DNA of 64,000 nucleotides, taken from the NCBI GenBank assembly GCA_016183815.1, contig JACPDW010000007.1, positions 248,001-312,000 of the forward strand, written 5' to 3'. The notes below the pieces were generated by a model. That model saw only the letters and a program-made list of their open reading frames with translations. It was not told the DNA's origin and did not search any database. Positions within the stretch are counted from its first letter, which is position 1. Every line of letters begins with the position of its first letter. Shown one piece after another: positions 28,244 to 38,746 of this stretch. The DNA is from Flavobacteriia bacterium. GTDB lineage: Bacteria > Bacteroidota > Bacteroidia > Flavobacteriales_D > Crocinitomicaceae. The position numbers and the translations under genes are program-made.

Positions 28244-31200
28244 ATGAAAATAAAGCAAAGATTAAGGATATTTTTTATATTGCTAACCACATTTTGTGCC
28301 TTAACAATAGGGTTTTTTAGTTATTATAACTCAAAAAAGGCATTAGAAAAACAAATCATTAAAGGTTTTAATGCCAATTTGCACTCTAAAATAAACGCAA
28401 TTCGAATGTTCATTGAGTTAAGAAAAGACCAATGTGGGACTATTTCTGGAACATACCTCTTAAAACAAATTAATAAAAACAATACCATTGAATTGTCAGA
28501 AAAAATTTCAAAGCACTTGAATTATATCCATGAACAAATCAAAAAAAATGAAATTTCATACAAAAATTCAGATACTTCTCAATTTTCAATAGAATATATT
28601 GGAATAAGAAATCCCACTGGAAAAATGATTTTTTGCAGTAAAAATTGTTTTATTGGAACGCAAAAACTTATCCCTAAGAATAAAATTATTCGTCAAAACA
28701 GTATTTTTTTAGGACTTGAAAAAGATTCCAGTTTAAACAAAAATGTTCTATTATTTCAAGCAGCAATCACTAATGACAAGAATGAGTTCACTGGTATTGT
28801 AGAATTGGCTCTAAAAACCAATCATTTAGAAGACATTTGTGAAGAAGATGAAAATGGTAAAAAAAACGGAGAAGTTCTGTTAATGAGGAAAGCAGATCAG
28901 GATGTGGAGTTTTTGTATAAACCTAAAAATTTTTATGATAAAAACAAAATTTCTCTTAAAGACCTTAAATTAACTCCTTTTATTGTGGTTTTAAATAATA
29001 AACAAGGGGTTGAAATCTTTAATGATTTTCGTGGAGAAAAAGTACTAAACGTATGGCAATCGATTCCAGATTTAAACTGGATATTGTCCACACAAATCAG
29101 CACAAAAGAAGCTTTTTACACTTTAAATCAATTAAAATACATTCTTTTTTTGATTTGTTGTTTTATTTTATTAACTGTCTATATTTTTGCTCATTTTATT
29201 TCAAAGTCTTTCACAAAACCCATTTTAAATCTATCAACTGTTTTTCAAAAAATTAGTAAGGGCGAAAAATGTACTCCACTTAAACTCTATCATACTGTTG
29301 AACTTAAAGAACTTGCTGTAAGTGCTAATGAAACCATATCATTTATTAACGAAATTATTAATAAATCTGAAAAAATTGGAAAAAACACGCCTAATATTCT
29401 GTTCCCACTTAAAAGTGAAAATGATAAATTAAGTGCTGCATTACAAAAAATGAGCGATAATTTAACTCAACTCCGAAAAAACAGTGAGGATTCTTTATGG
29501 TTAGAAAGCAGTTTACGTCAAATTAACGAGTCCGTTTTAGAAGCTAAATCTATTGAAGAAATTGCAAAAATTCTTTTAAATGAAATCTCATTAAAAACGC
29601 AAATTAATATTATTGTTTTTTACCTTTTTAAAGCGGAAAAGGAACAATTGATTTATATAGAAAGTCGTTCTGTTTCTGCGTCTTCTGTTCCACAAAAAAT
29701 TGCCAAAAATGAAGGTTTAATTGGACAAATTATCGTTGATAAAAGAAAAGTTCATTTACCTGCTCATCAAACAGATAAACTGTCGTTTGTAACTTCAATC
29801 AGTAAAAGTGAACAAATTGACTTATTGCTTTTGCCATTAATTTACAAAAATGAACTTTTTGGAGTGCTTGAGCTTGCTAAAACCACTCCTTATACATTTA
29901 ATGAATTGAAATTTTTTGATGAATTAAGTACTGATATTGCCTCTTCTCTCTCAAATGCAATACAAATGAATAAGATACAAGATTTACTAGAAGAGTCTCA
30001 ATCTCAAGCTGAAGAGTTAGGAGCACAAACAGAAGAGTTACAACAACAAACCCATTTATTATTGGCTTCTGAAGAAGAACTTAAAGCTCAACAAGAAGAA
30101 TTGTTAATCATCAACCATGAATTAGAAAAACAAAGAGAATTAATTCAAGATAAAGCCGTAGAATTAGAAAAAATTAGCAATTATAAATCGGAGTTTTTAG
30201 CTAACATGAGCCATGAATTGCGTACTCCTTTAAATTCAATCTTGTTGTTAAGCAAACTATTACAAGACAATAATGAAAAAAATTTAACTGTTGAACAAAA
30301 AGAATTTGCTCAAATTATCAACGAATCGGGAAATAATTTATTACACCTTATCAATGACATTCTCGATTTAAGTAAAATTGAATCAGGATTTGAACAGTTA
30401 CAACTTGAAGAAACTTCTTTACCGCAACTATGCAAAGGACTAGATCAAGTTTTTTCAACTTTAAGTCAACAAAAACAGTTGATTTATACATGTATTCCAA
30501 AATCAGTAATTCCAGAAACAATTATAACAGATGGATTTAAATTAGATCAAATTCTAAAAAATTTATTATCTAATTCATTGAAGTTTACTGAAAACGGTCA
30601 TATTACTTTAGAAGTCTCCATTATCGATTCAGATGAAGTGCAATTTTTAGGGTTTCATTACAATAAAATGTTGTGTTTTAAAGTAGAAGACAGTGGTATA
30701 GGAATTCCAAAAGAGAAAATTCAATTGATTTTTTCCGCCTTTCAACAAGCGGATGGTACTACCAAAAGAAAATATGGAGGTACTGGCTTAGGACTGACCA
30801 TAAGCAAAAAATTAGCCCAATTGTTAGGTGGTGATTTGTTCGTTGAAAGTGAAGAAGGAAAAGGCAGTACTTTTTCTTTATATATTCCATTTGATGAAGA
30901 AGTTAAGACAAATATTAATAATGAAAAGAAAAAGGAAATTGAATTCACAGATATTAAACACAAAAACATCTTACTTGTTGAAGACAATAAAAATCAAGCG
31001 TTAGCTCTAAAGTATTTTCTTGAAAACAGTTCATTTACTTGTTTTATTGCGGACAATGAAAAAGATATAAAAAATATTTTTTTACAACAAAAAATCGATG
31101 CAATAATTCTTGATTTACATTTACCAGATATAGATTCTGAAGAGTTGATGAAAAATATTTCTAAAGAAAAATACAAACAAAAACCTCCAATTATTGTTTA

Positions 31201-31759
31201 TACTGGCAATCATATTAAGCCAGTTGATGAAAAGAATTTAAGAATATATGCCGAGACCATAGTAATAAAAACGGTTAACAGTTACCATCGATTGATAGAA
31301 GAATTATTTGCCTTATTAAAACATAATTTTAATACTAATCAAATAAAAATATCTACTTATGAACAAGATGAGAATTTAAAAGGTAAAAGTGTTTTAGTTG
31401 TAGATGACGATATCAGAAATATTTATTCTGTAACAAAATTATTGGAAAAGCAACAAATCAAGGTTTTATCGGCATTAAGTGGAATAGAAGCACTTCAAAT
31501 GTTAGAGCAACATCCTGAAATTGAGTTGATTTTGATGGACATGATGATGCCTGAAATGGACGGATATGAAAGCATTCCTGAAATTAGAAAATTAGAACAA
31601 TGGAAAAATATTCCGATTATCGCACTGACTGCAAAAGTGATGAAAGAAGACAAAGAAAAATGTATGGAAGTAGGGGCTTCTGATTATCTTGCTAAACCGG
31701 TAAATGAATTGTGTTTGCTGGCTTTGATTAGGTTGTGGGTAAGTAAGAATGGAGAATGA
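28244..31759 (+). CDS. Hybrid sensor histidine kinase (HAMP-GAF-HisKA-HATPase-REC-REC)
   Basis: A 1171-residue membrane kinase. Two membrane helices (about 8-28 and 296-316) enclose a periplasmic sensor. HAMP, a GAF-like domain (about 415-575) and a Gln/Glu-rich coiled coil follow. The phosphoacceptor is His657 (MSHELRTPLNS). The ATPase domain has the N, G1 (DSGIGIPKE) and G2 (GGTGLGL) boxes. Two receiver domains begin near 907 (Asp in ILDLHLPD) and 1048 (Asp in LMDMMMPEMDG). It heads a signalling operon with a single-domain response regulator, CheR and a second hybrid kinase. Ligand unknown. Confidence 0.93.
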   Translation: MKIKQRLRIFFILLTTFCALTIGFFSYYNSKKALEKQIIKGFNANLHSKINAIRMFIELRKDQCGTISGTYLLKQINKNNTIELSEKISKHLNYIHEQIKKNEISYKNSDTSQFSIEYIGIRNPTGKMIFCSKNCFIGTQKLIPKNKIIRQNSIFLGLEKDSSLNKNVLLFQAAITNDKNEFTGIVELALKTNHLEDICEEDENGKKNGEVLLMRKADQDVEFLYKPKNFYDKNKISLKDLKLTPFIVVLNNKQGVEIFNDFRGEKVLNVWQSIPDLNWILSTQISTKEAFYTLNQLKYILFLICCFILLTVYIFAHFISKSFTKPILNLSTVFQKISKGEKCTPLKLYHTVELKELAVSANETISFINEIINKSEKIGKNTPNILFPLKSENDKLSAALQKMSDNLTQLRKNSEDSLWLESSLRQINESVLEAKSIEEIAKILLNEISLKTQINIIVFYLFKAEKEQLIYIESRSVSASSVPQKIAKNEGLIGQIIVDKRKVHLPAHQTDKLSFVTSISKSEQIDLLLLPLIYKNELFGVLELAKTTPYTFNELKFFDELSTDIASSLSNAIQMNKIQDLLEESQSQAEELGAQTEELQQQTHLLLASEEELKAQQEELLIINHELEKQRELIQDKAVELEKISNYKSEFLANMSHELRTPLNSILLLSKLLQDNNEKNLTVEQKEFAQIINESGNNLLHLINDILDLSKIESGFEQLQLEETSLPQLCKGLDQVFSTLSQQKQLIYTCIPKSVIPETIITDGFKLDQILKNLLSNSLKFTENGHITLEVSIIDSDEVQFLGFHYNKMLCFKVEDSGIGIPKEKIQLIFSAFQQADGTTKRKYGGTGLGLTISKKLAQLLGGDLFVESEEGKGSTFSLYIPFDEEVKTNINNEKKKEIEFTDIKHKNILLVEDNKNQALALKYFLENSSFTCFIADNEKDIKNIFLQQKIDAIILDLHLPDIDSEELMKNISKEKYKQKPPIIVYTGNHIKPVDEKNLRIYAETIVIKTVNSYHRLIEELFALLKHNFNTNQIKISTYEQDENLKGKSVLVVDDDIRNIYSVTKLLEKQQIKVLSALSGIEALQMLEQHPEIELILMDMMMPEMDGYESIPEIRKLEQWKNIPIIALTAKVMKEDKEKCMEVGASDYLAKPVNELCLLALIRLWVSKNGE

Positions 31760-31785
31760 GGAATTATGAATGGAGAATTAAAGAT

Positions 31786-32163
31786 ATGAAAAAAGAAAAA
31801 AGGATACTAATTGTTGATGATGACAGGTTGTCTGTTATGGCATTGAAAAAAATTTTAGGAAATCATGATTTTAAAACGTTTTGTGCTTATAATGGGAATG
31901 AAGCGCTTGAATCACTTAGTGAAAATCCAGATATTAATATTATTTTATTGGATTTGGTAATGCCAGAACTCAATGGAATTAAAACCTTTTCCAAATTAAA
32001 AACAAATGAAAAATTTAAAGATATTCCTATAATTGTTCTCACAGCTAGAGTTTTAAAAGAAGAAAAAGAATGGTTAGAAAAAAATGGTTGTTTTGCTTAT
32101 CTTGAAAAACCCTTTGATATGGAAAAATTATTTGAATTAATTAATCAACTTTATTTAAATTAA
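31786..32163 (+). CDS. Single-domain response regulator
   Basis: 125 residues from the ATG at 31786: a lone receiver domain with DDD near the N-terminus, phospho-acceptor Asp in ILLDLVMPELNG, Thr in VLTAR and Lys in LEKPF. The frame is open from 31756, but the extra 10 residues precede the first beta strand without conservation. It is probably a phosphotransfer partner of the hybrid kinases on either side. Confidence 0.9.
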   Translation: MKKEKRILIVDDDRLSVMALKKILGNHDFKTFCAYNGNEALESLSENPDINIILLDLVMPELNGIKTFSKLKTNEKFKDIPIIVLTARVLKEEKEWLEKNGCFAYLEKPFDMEKLFELINQLYLN

Positions 32164-32165
32164 TC

Positions 32166-32990
32166 TTGTCTGAAAAATTTTTACATATTGAAAAGGAGGA
32201 ATATAATGTGTTGTTACATGTTTTAAAACAAGAATTTGATTATGATTTTTACGAATTTTCACCAAACTCCTTCCAAAGAAGAATACTTCGATTTATATCC
32301 AAAGAAAAAATTAATGTAAAATCACTTATCAATAAACTTTTATCTGAAAATGGGTATTTGCAGTACTTTATTAATGAATTGACTGTAAACGTTACAGAAT
32401 TTTTTAGAGATCCAAGTATGTATTTTGTTTTAAAAAATGAAATTTTTCCTAAATGGGAAAGTTTTCCTACTGTGCATATTTGGATAGCTGGTTGTTCAAC
32501 TGGTGAAGTGGTCTATTCGTTAGCCGTTTTATTATATGAAAATAATTTGTTAGATAAGTGTGTTATTTATGCGACCGACATCAATCAAAACAACTTAAAC
32601 AAAGTAAAAGAAGGAAAATATCCAAAAGCTTTACTTTCAAGCTATTTAAATCAACATCAATATGTAACAAATACTTCCAACGCTCACGATTATATTCAAA
32701 TAGATGAAAACACTTTTACTTTTAATCAAAATATAAAAAATAAAATTATTGTTGCCAAACACAACCTTGTAAATGATGAAAGTTTTAATGAATTTAATTT
32801 AATCATCTGCCGAAATGTATTTATTTATTTTGAACAAAAACTGCAAAATAGGGTTTTGAAATTATTTCATAATAGTTTAAAGTCCAATGCTTATTTAATA
32901 TTAGGTAAAAAAGAAAATATCGACTTTTCAGATTGTTTGCCACTTTACAAAACCCTACATAAAAAAGAAAAAATTTACCAAAAAAATTAA
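32166..32990 (+). CDS. CheR-type protein-glutamate methyltransferase
   Basis: A 274-residue SAM-dependent methyltransferase with the CheR features NVTEFFRD (motif near 76-83), IAGCSTGEVVYS (SAM-binding glycine motif), ATDIN and CRNVFIYF. It starts at TTG, 2 bp after the response regulator. In chemotaxis CheR methylates receptors; here no chemoreceptor or CheB gene is nearby, so it may modify one of the adjacent sensor kinases. That is inference. Confidence 0.88.
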   Translation: MSEKFLHIEKEEYNVLLHVLKQEFDYDFYEFSPNSFQRRILRFISKEKINVKSLINKLLSENGYLQYFINELTVNVTEFFRDPSMYFVLKNEIFPKWESFPTVHIWIAGCSTGEVVYSLAVLLYENNLLDKCVIYATDINQNNLNKVKEGKYPKALLSSYLNQHQYVTNTSNAHDYIQIDENTFTFNQNIKNKIIVAKHNLVNDESFNEFNLIICRNVFIYFEQKLQNRVLKLFHNSLKSNAYLILGKKENIDFSDCLPLYKTLHKKEKIYQKN

Positions 32991-32994
32991 TGAG

Positions 32995-35900
32995 ATGAAT
33001 CCAATTACATCATTACCAATACTCATTGTGGACGACTTATTAGTCAACTTAATTTCTTTATCTAAAAATTTGCAAGCAAAAGGATTTGAAACAGAAAATT
33101 GTTTGTCAGCTAATGAAGCAATCAAAAAATTAAAAGAAAAAGACTATGGGTTGTTATTGCTGGATGTACAAATGCCCGAAATGGATGGTTTTGAATTGGC
33201 TACTTTTTTGAAAAATGATGAAAAAACAAAAAACATACCCATAATATTTATTACGGCATTATATCCTGATAAAGAAATGATAATGAAAGGATTAGATATT
33301 GGTGCATGTGATTTTTTAAATAAACCCTTCGACATAGATATACTTGTCTTAAAAATTAAAAATTTACTGTATTTATCATGTATAGAAAACGAATTACAAG
33401 TTACTAAAAACGAATTACTTAAAAAAAATATTTTATTAGAAAAAAAAGCTAAAAGAAGCAATTTTTCCTTTGAAGCTCTTTTTTATAACACTCGGGATTT
33501 GTCAGTAATAGTCAATAAAGAAAGAGAGATTTTAGCAGTAAACGACCGATTTGTCAATTTTGACCGAATTGAAAGCAAAACATTGATAGGTAAAAAAATT
33601 GAAGATCTTCCTTTTACTTTTGAAATTACCAACTACCCTTTAAAAATTAATGAATGTTTTACTTTAGCTTTTTTAGATATTGTAAATAAAGAGGAACATG
33701 TCATCGTCAAAATATCTAATACGGCTGAAGGAGATATTTATTATGAAATAAACTTTATAAAAATACAAGATGACACCGAAGAAGATTTGATGATCATTGT
33801 TTTGAGGAATATAACAAAAAGAATTGCAAGAGAAAAAGAATTAAAAGACCATCAATCTTTATTGGAGATGGCAGAAAAAAACGCTTCTCTTGGCAGTTGG
33901 TCGATTGATTTACCTGAATTTAAGATAAAATGGTCCAATGAAATGTTTCGTTTGTTTGAGTTTGATAAAAAGAAAAATGAACCAAGTCATGAAGAATTTA
34001 TGAATAAAATTGATATTAACAGCAGAGATATCATACAAAAAAACATTGAATTAATTTATAAAGAAAATGTTTGCCCTGGTAATATCATTGTGCAGACCAA
34101 TATTGAGTTGATGAAACACAAATACATTTTGTTTAATCCCAATTGTGAAAAAAATTCTGAAGGTAAAATTATTAGAATGTACGGAACTTGTTTAGACATA
34201 ACAGAACAAATACTTACAGAAAACAAGTTAAAAGAAACCAAAGAAAGTTTAGAAAACATTTTAAAAATTGCCAATTCAGGTATAGTTTTACTTTCTAAAG
34301 AAAAAACTTTTCTATATACTAATCCTTACATGAAAAAAATGTTGGAATGTGAGGATGAAGAAATCATTGGAAAATCATACCTAGATTTCATATTACCAAG
34401 TGAAAAACAAAAAATAGAAGAATTAATACAAGGTGTAGAAGAAGGCAATCAAACGGAATTGGATATTGAAAGGATTTTAATCAGTAAATCAGGTAAAAAA
34501 ATTATTACACACCTTAAATGTAGTTATGTATTTGATGAAAGTAATAAAATAAAATATGTTTTGGGTATCTATACCGATATTACAGAAAAAAAGACAAACG
34601 AATTAGAGTTAGAAAAACAAAGAAAATTGTTTAAACGAATTTTAGATCATTTTCCTTTAGGAATCTATATTTCCAATAAAAAACATGAATTAGAGTACGT
34701 TAACCCGATAGCAAAAAAACTTTTTGGAAAAAACAATAGTAGATTTTGTTATGAATATTTTCACGATAAAAAACAAGCTTGTGAATTTTGTAAAAATAAA
34801 CAAGTTTTTAATGGAGAATCGGTTACTTGGCATTGGTCCACTCCTGATAATAAAAAACATTTTGAGCTGGTTGACCTCCCCTTAACCAACATTGATGGAT
34901 CCCTTTCTAAATTAGAAATCATCATTGATATAACAGAAAAAAAAGTGTTTGAACAGAAATTAATAGAAAGTGAAGAAAGGTTTAACAAGTTATTACAAGA
35001 AGGTAGTGACCTAATAAGAATATTAGACGAAGATGGAAAATATAAATACTTAAGTCCTAATCACACTAATGTATTAGGATACGAAAAAGACGAATTGATT
35101 AATAAAATTGGATTCGATTATGTTCATCCAGAAGATAAACAAGCCGTTTATTCACTTTTTCAAAGTTTAAAAACTAAAAAAAGAACAAAATCAGTGCCTT
35201 ATCGTATTTTGCATAAAGATGGTACTTGGAAATGGGTACATTCAATCGGTACAAATTTAAAAGACGATCCAATAATAAAAGGGTACATAATTAATACTTC
35301 TGAAATTTCTGATTTAATAGAGGCACAAGAACAAATCAAATTAAGTGAATACCGTTTCAAAACAATGATTTCAGAAGGAAGTGATATGATTCAGGTCTTT
35401 AATGAAAAAGGAACCTGTGTCTATGCTAGTCCAAATCACAAAACGATTTTAGGATATTCAGACCGAGAAGTACTTAAAAATAAATTGAGTCAAATGGTAC
35501 ACCCTAACGATTATGCTATTCTTTCTGAAAATCTTGAAACCGTTATAAGGAAAAAAATTGCAAAAACAAAACCATTTAGAGTACGACATAAAAACGGCAC
35601 TTACCGTTGGTTGCAAAGTGTCGGAACAAACTTGATACACGATGAAATTATTAAAGGTGTTGTAGTAAACACTACTGATATAACGGATCTAATTACCTAT
35701 CAAGAGCAACTTCAAATGAGTAATAAAAGGTACGAAACAGTAAATTCTGTAACTAAAGATGCTATTTATGAATGGGATATGATAAAAGACATTTATTATT
35801 GGGGAGAAAGTTTTTATCGTGTCTTTCATTTTCCAAAAAGTAAAAAAGTTTTTAAAGTAAAAGATTGGGAAGGTTTTATGAATCCTGATGATGTTGAACT

Positions 35901-37182
35901 CTTTTATCCTTTGTGGAACAGAATTATGCAAAATCCAAAAGAAAACAAATGGCAAAAAGAATACAGAATAAAAAATGGTTTAGGAGAATTTGTTTATGTT
36001 GAAGAGATTGCCCATATTTTCAGAGATGAACAAGGTAAACCAATACGAATGATAGGAGTATTAAGAGACATAAATGAAACCAAAGAATTACAAAAGTTGT
36101 TAGATACTGCATCAAAATTAGCAATGGTAGGAGGATGTGAAATAGATTTCATCAACGAAAATCACCATTGGACGGAGATTACTAAAGAAATTTTTGATGT
36201 ATCTTCTGATTTTGTTCCGAGAGTTGAAAAGATTTTTTCTTTTTTTGAAGGAGAGTACTTAGAAACGTTAAAAAAAGCGTTTAATAACGCAAAAAACAAA
36301 GGAAAAGACTTTGATTTAGAGTTAAAAATTATAACTGAGAAAAACAATCATAAATGGGTACGTATTATTGGAAACACAGAAATGGTTAAAGGTAAGTGTG
36401 TTAAAATTCTTGGAAGTTTTCAAGACATTACAGTGCTTAAAACAAACGAATATGCTCTCACCATGTTGCATGATAAACTAGAAAAATATACACAAAGATT
36501 AGAAAACTCTAACAAAGAATTAGAACAATTTGCATATGTGGCTTCGCATGATTTACAAGAACCCTTAAGAATGGTTACTGGATTTTTAACTCAATTGGAG
36601 AAAAAATATTTTGATTTATTAGATGATAAAGCCAAACAGTACATCAATTTTGCCGTTGATGGAGCGAAAAGAATGAGAGAAATGATTTTGGGTTTGTTGG
36701 AGTATTCAAGATTAACAAAACGTAATGAAGATAAAGAGCCAATAGATATAAATGAAATTGTAATCAGTGTTTTAAGTTTGAACCATAAATTGATTAAAGA
36801 AAAAAGAGCAAAAATCATTTATAAAAAACTACCTATTATTGTTTCATACAAAACCCCAATGATGCAAGTCTTTAAAAATTTGATTGAAAATGCTTTAAAA
36901 TATTCAAAAGATGAGGTCGATTGTATAATTGAAATAAGTGCTGATGAGACAGAAAAAGAATTTATTTTAAGCATTAAAGACAACGGAATAGGAATTGATA
37001 AACAATATCACGACAAAGTGTTTTTGTTGTTTCAGCGAACCTATCTTATAGGGAATAATAAAGGAATGGGAATGGGACTTTCAATTGTAAAAAGAAGTGT
37101 TGAAAATATGGGGGGAAATATCCTTTTATTTTCAGAATTAGGCGAAGGAAGTACTTTTCAAATTCATCTACCAAAAGCTTAA
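32995..37182 (+). CDS. Hybrid histidine kinase: receiver, multiple PAS domains, HisKA, HATPase
   Basis: A 1395-residue, apparently soluble kinase. An N-terminal receiver domain (about 1-125, Asp56 in LLLDVQMPEMDG) is followed by about eight PAS/PAC units, several marked by a closing D-I-T-E-K-type sequence. The phosphoacceptor is His1185 in ASHDLQEPLRM, and a HATPase domain with DNGIGID and GMGMGLS ends the protein. The repeats at about 660-785 and 785-905 are near copies of each other, implying recent internal duplication. It starts 4 bp after cheR, in the same operon. Confidence 0.93.
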   Translation: MNPITSLPILIVDDLLVNLISLSKNLQAKGFETENCLSANEAIKKLKEKDYGLLLLDVQMPEMDGFELATFLKNDEKTKNIPIIFITALYPDKEMIMKGLDIGACDFLNKPFDIDILVLKIKNLLYLSCIENELQVTKNELLKKNILLEKKAKRSNFSFEALFYNTRDLSVIVNKEREILAVNDRFVNFDRIESKTLIGKKIEDLPFTFEITNYPLKINECFTLAFLDIVNKEEHVIVKISNTAEGDIYYEINFIKIQDDTEEDLMIIVLRNITKRIAREKELKDHQSLLEMAEKNASLGSWSIDLPEFKIKWSNEMFRLFEFDKKKNEPSHEEFMNKIDINSRDIIQKNIELIYKENVCPGNIIVQTNIELMKHKYILFNPNCEKNSEGKIIRMYGTCLDITEQILTENKLKETKESLENILKIANSGIVLLSKEKTFLYTNPYMKKMLECEDEEIIGKSYLDFILPSEKQKIEELIQGVEEGNQTELDIERILISKSGKKIITHLKCSYVFDESNKIKYVLGIYTDITEKKTNELELEKQRKLFKRILDHFPLGIYISNKKHELEYVNPIAKKLFGKNNSRFCYEYFHDKKQACEFCKNKQVFNGESVTWHWSTPDNKKHFELVDLPLTNIDGSLSKLEIIIDITEKKVFEQKLIESEERFNKLLQEGSDLIRILDEDGKYKYLSPNHTNVLGYEKDELINKIGFDYVHPEDKQAVYSLFQSLKTKKRTKSVPYRILHKDGTWKWVHSIGTNLKDDPIIKGYIINTSEISDLIEAQEQIKLSEYRFKTMISEGSDMIQVFNEKGTCVYASPNHKTILGYSDREVLKNKLSQMVHPNDYAILSENLETVIRKKIAKTKPFRVRHKNGTYRWLQSVGTNLIHDEIIKGVVVNTTDITDLITYQEQLQMSNKRYETVNSVTKDAIYEWDMIKDIYYWGESFYRVFHFPKSKKVFKVKDWEGFMNPDDVELFYPLWNRIMQNPKENKWQKEYRIKNGLGEFVYVEEIAHIFRDEQGKPIRMIGVLRDINETKELQKLLDTASKLAMVGGCEIDFINENHHWTEITKEIFDVSSDFVPRVEKIFSFFEGEYLETLKKAFNNAKNKGKDFDLELKIITEKNNHKWVRIIGNTEMVKGKCVKILGSFQDITVLKTNEYALTMLHDKLEKYTQRLENSNKELEQFAYVASHDLQEPLRMVTGFLTQLEKKYFDLLDDKAKQYINFAVDGAKRMREMILGLLEYSRLTKRNEDKEPIDINEIVISVLSLNHKLIKEKRAKIIYKKLPIIVSYKTPMMQVFKNLIENALKYSKDEVDCIIEISADETEKEFILSIKDNGIGIDKQYHDKVFLLFQRTYLIGNNKGMGMGLSIVKRSVENMGGNILLFSELGEGSTFQIHLPKA

Positions 37183-37317
37183 TAATCAATGTTATATAAA
37201 TACATTGATTAATTTTTATACGTAGAAATACTTGGTTTTTGAAAAAAAATCTTTTTTATTGTTTGAATTAAATTAATTTTAATTGAATAATTTTTGAATT
37301 TGTAATAGATAATCAAA

Positions 37318-37968
37318 ATGAAAAAAATTCATATTTTATTGGCGGATGATCATTCAATGATTAGAAAAGGTTTAAAACTAATGTTGGCACAACAAAATAC
37401 TTTTGAACCCATTTTTTATGATGCTGAAAATGGAGCTGAAGCATTACAACGTATAAAAGAGGAGGAAATTGATGTTTTACTTTTAGACATTACTTTGCCT
37501 GAAGTTGATGGGATTAGTGTTTTAAGAAAATTAAAATCCATACAAAGTAAATTGCCTGTTATTATCTTAACCATGCACAAAGACAAAAATATTGTCAAAC
37601 AAGTTTTGGAATTAGGTGCATTAGGATATATGTTGAAAAATTCTGGTTTAGAAGAACTCACCAAAGCCATCACAACAGTTCTGCGAGGAGAACGCTTTTT
37701 TAGCAATGAAATAGCACAAATGATTTTTCATGAAAATGAACAAATAAAGCAACAAAAAAGTGCAATAGAATTTGAAAGCAATTTGTCTAAAAGAGAAAAA
37801 CAAATTTTATCTATGATTGTAAAAGAAATGACAAGTCAAGACATAGCAGAAGAAATCAATGTAAGTAAAAGAACTGTTGAAGGACATCGAAAAAACATTA
37901 TGGACAAATTAGGCATTAAATCGACTGTTGGATTGGTAAAATATGCTTTAAAAAACGGTTTTGAGTAA
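37318..37968 (+). CDS. NarL/FixJ-family response regulator
   Basis: A 216-residue transcription regulator. The receiver domain has DDH near residue 10, the phospho-acceptor in LLLDITLPEVDG and Lys in MLKNSG. The LuxR-type helix-turn-helix near 150-210 shows LSKREKQIL, QDIAEEINVSKRTVEGHRKNI and MDKLGIKS. It lies 135 bp after the multi-PAS kinase with its own AT-rich leader. Confidence 0.95.
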   Translation: MKKIHILLADDHSMIRKGLKLMLAQQNTFEPIFYDAENGAEALQRIKEEEIDVLLLDITLPEVDGISVLRKLKSIQSKLPVIILTMHKDKNIVKQVLELGALGYMLKNSGLEELTKAITTVLRGERFFSNEIAQMIFHENEQIKQQKSAIEFESNLSKREKQILSMIVKEMTSQDIAEEINVSKRTVEGHRKNIMDKLGIKSTVGLVKYALKNGFE

Positions 37969-38371
37969 ATGAGATTAATTGATAAAATCTGATAGAAATA
38001 CCACTTTTGTTTTCCCACAGATGTTCGCAGAAAAATTTAATCAACAAATTTTTACCTTATTTACACCAATCTAATCCTTGTAAACCTGTGTAATCCATGT
38101 CAAAATATAGCCACGAATTTCACGAATGAACACGGAATTAAAGAAAATCTATTTTAAGTGTGATAGATACAAATGAGTGTAAATCTGTGTAATCTGTGGC
38201 AAAATATAGCCACGAATTTCACTAATGAACACGGAATTAAAGAAAATCTATTTTAAGTGTGATAGATACAAATAAGTGTCAATCTGTGTAATCTGTGACA
38301 AAATTTAGCCACGAATTTCATGAGACAACGAGAACATGTTTCACGAATTTCATGAGACAACGAGAACATGT
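37969..38371. other. Intergenic region filled by the left 99-bp repeat array
   Basis: No gene. From about 38020 to 38107 there is a degraded repeat copy (for example CTGTGTAATCCATGTCAAAATA near 38086-38107), then the array described at 38108-38373. Confidence 0.65.
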
Positions 38372-38373
38372 TT
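38108..38373. repeat. Left array: two 99-bp tandem units plus a truncated unit
   Basis: Units begin with TAGCCACGAATTTCA at 38108, 38207 and 38306, exactly 99 bp apart. The third is cut short after 15 bases and joined to GAGACAACGAGAACATGTTT; the 32 bp at 38310-38341 are then duplicated at 38342-38373, ending on the stop codon of the GxxExxY gene. Bases 38207-38341 are identical to 38934-39068. Confidence 0.9.
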
Positions 38374-38746
38374 AATAAACAACTCTTTTGTATTTTAAAC
38401 TTTGTTCACCAAAATTAACTAGTAAAGCCAATTTGTTATTTGACACTTTTAAATAATTAATCGTTTGTGCTAAAAATTCATCTCTTAAATTTGAAACAGC
38501 TTTAATTTCCACAATAACATTGTTAAACACAACAAAATCGGCAAAAAAAGAATGCTCTAAAATGACATTTTTATATCGCACTTGATATTGTTTTTCTCTT
38601 ACAAAAGGTATGTTCGCTTTTTCAAACTCATAAGCTAATGCATCTTTGTAAATAATTTCTAAAAATCCTGAACCTAAGTTGTTGTGTACTTCAAAACATT
38701 TGTTGATAATTTGATAACTTTCTTTTGATTGAATTAATTCCCTCAT
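38372..38746 (-). CDS. GxxExxY-family protein (PD-(D/E)XK-like)
   Basis: A 124-residue protein of the GxxExxY family: Gly27-Glu30-Tyr33 in GFLEIIY. Asp70 (FFADFVV) and Glu80-Ile-Lys82 (VEIKAV) give the D...ExK arrangement of a PD-(D/E)XK nuclease fold, with Gln in AQTINYLK downstream. The family is widespread, often multi-copy, and has no proven function. Here the gene is framed exactly by two matching arrays of 99-bp repeats in the same orientation, and its stop codon touches the left array. Nuclease activity is a fold-based inference. Confidence 0.9.
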   Translation of the reverse strand: MRELIQSKESYQIINKCFEVHNNLGSGFLEIIYKDALAYEFEKANIPFVREKQYQVRYKNVILEHSFFADFVVFNNVIVEIKAVSNLRDEFLAQTINYLKVSNNKLALLVNFGEQSLKYKRVVY

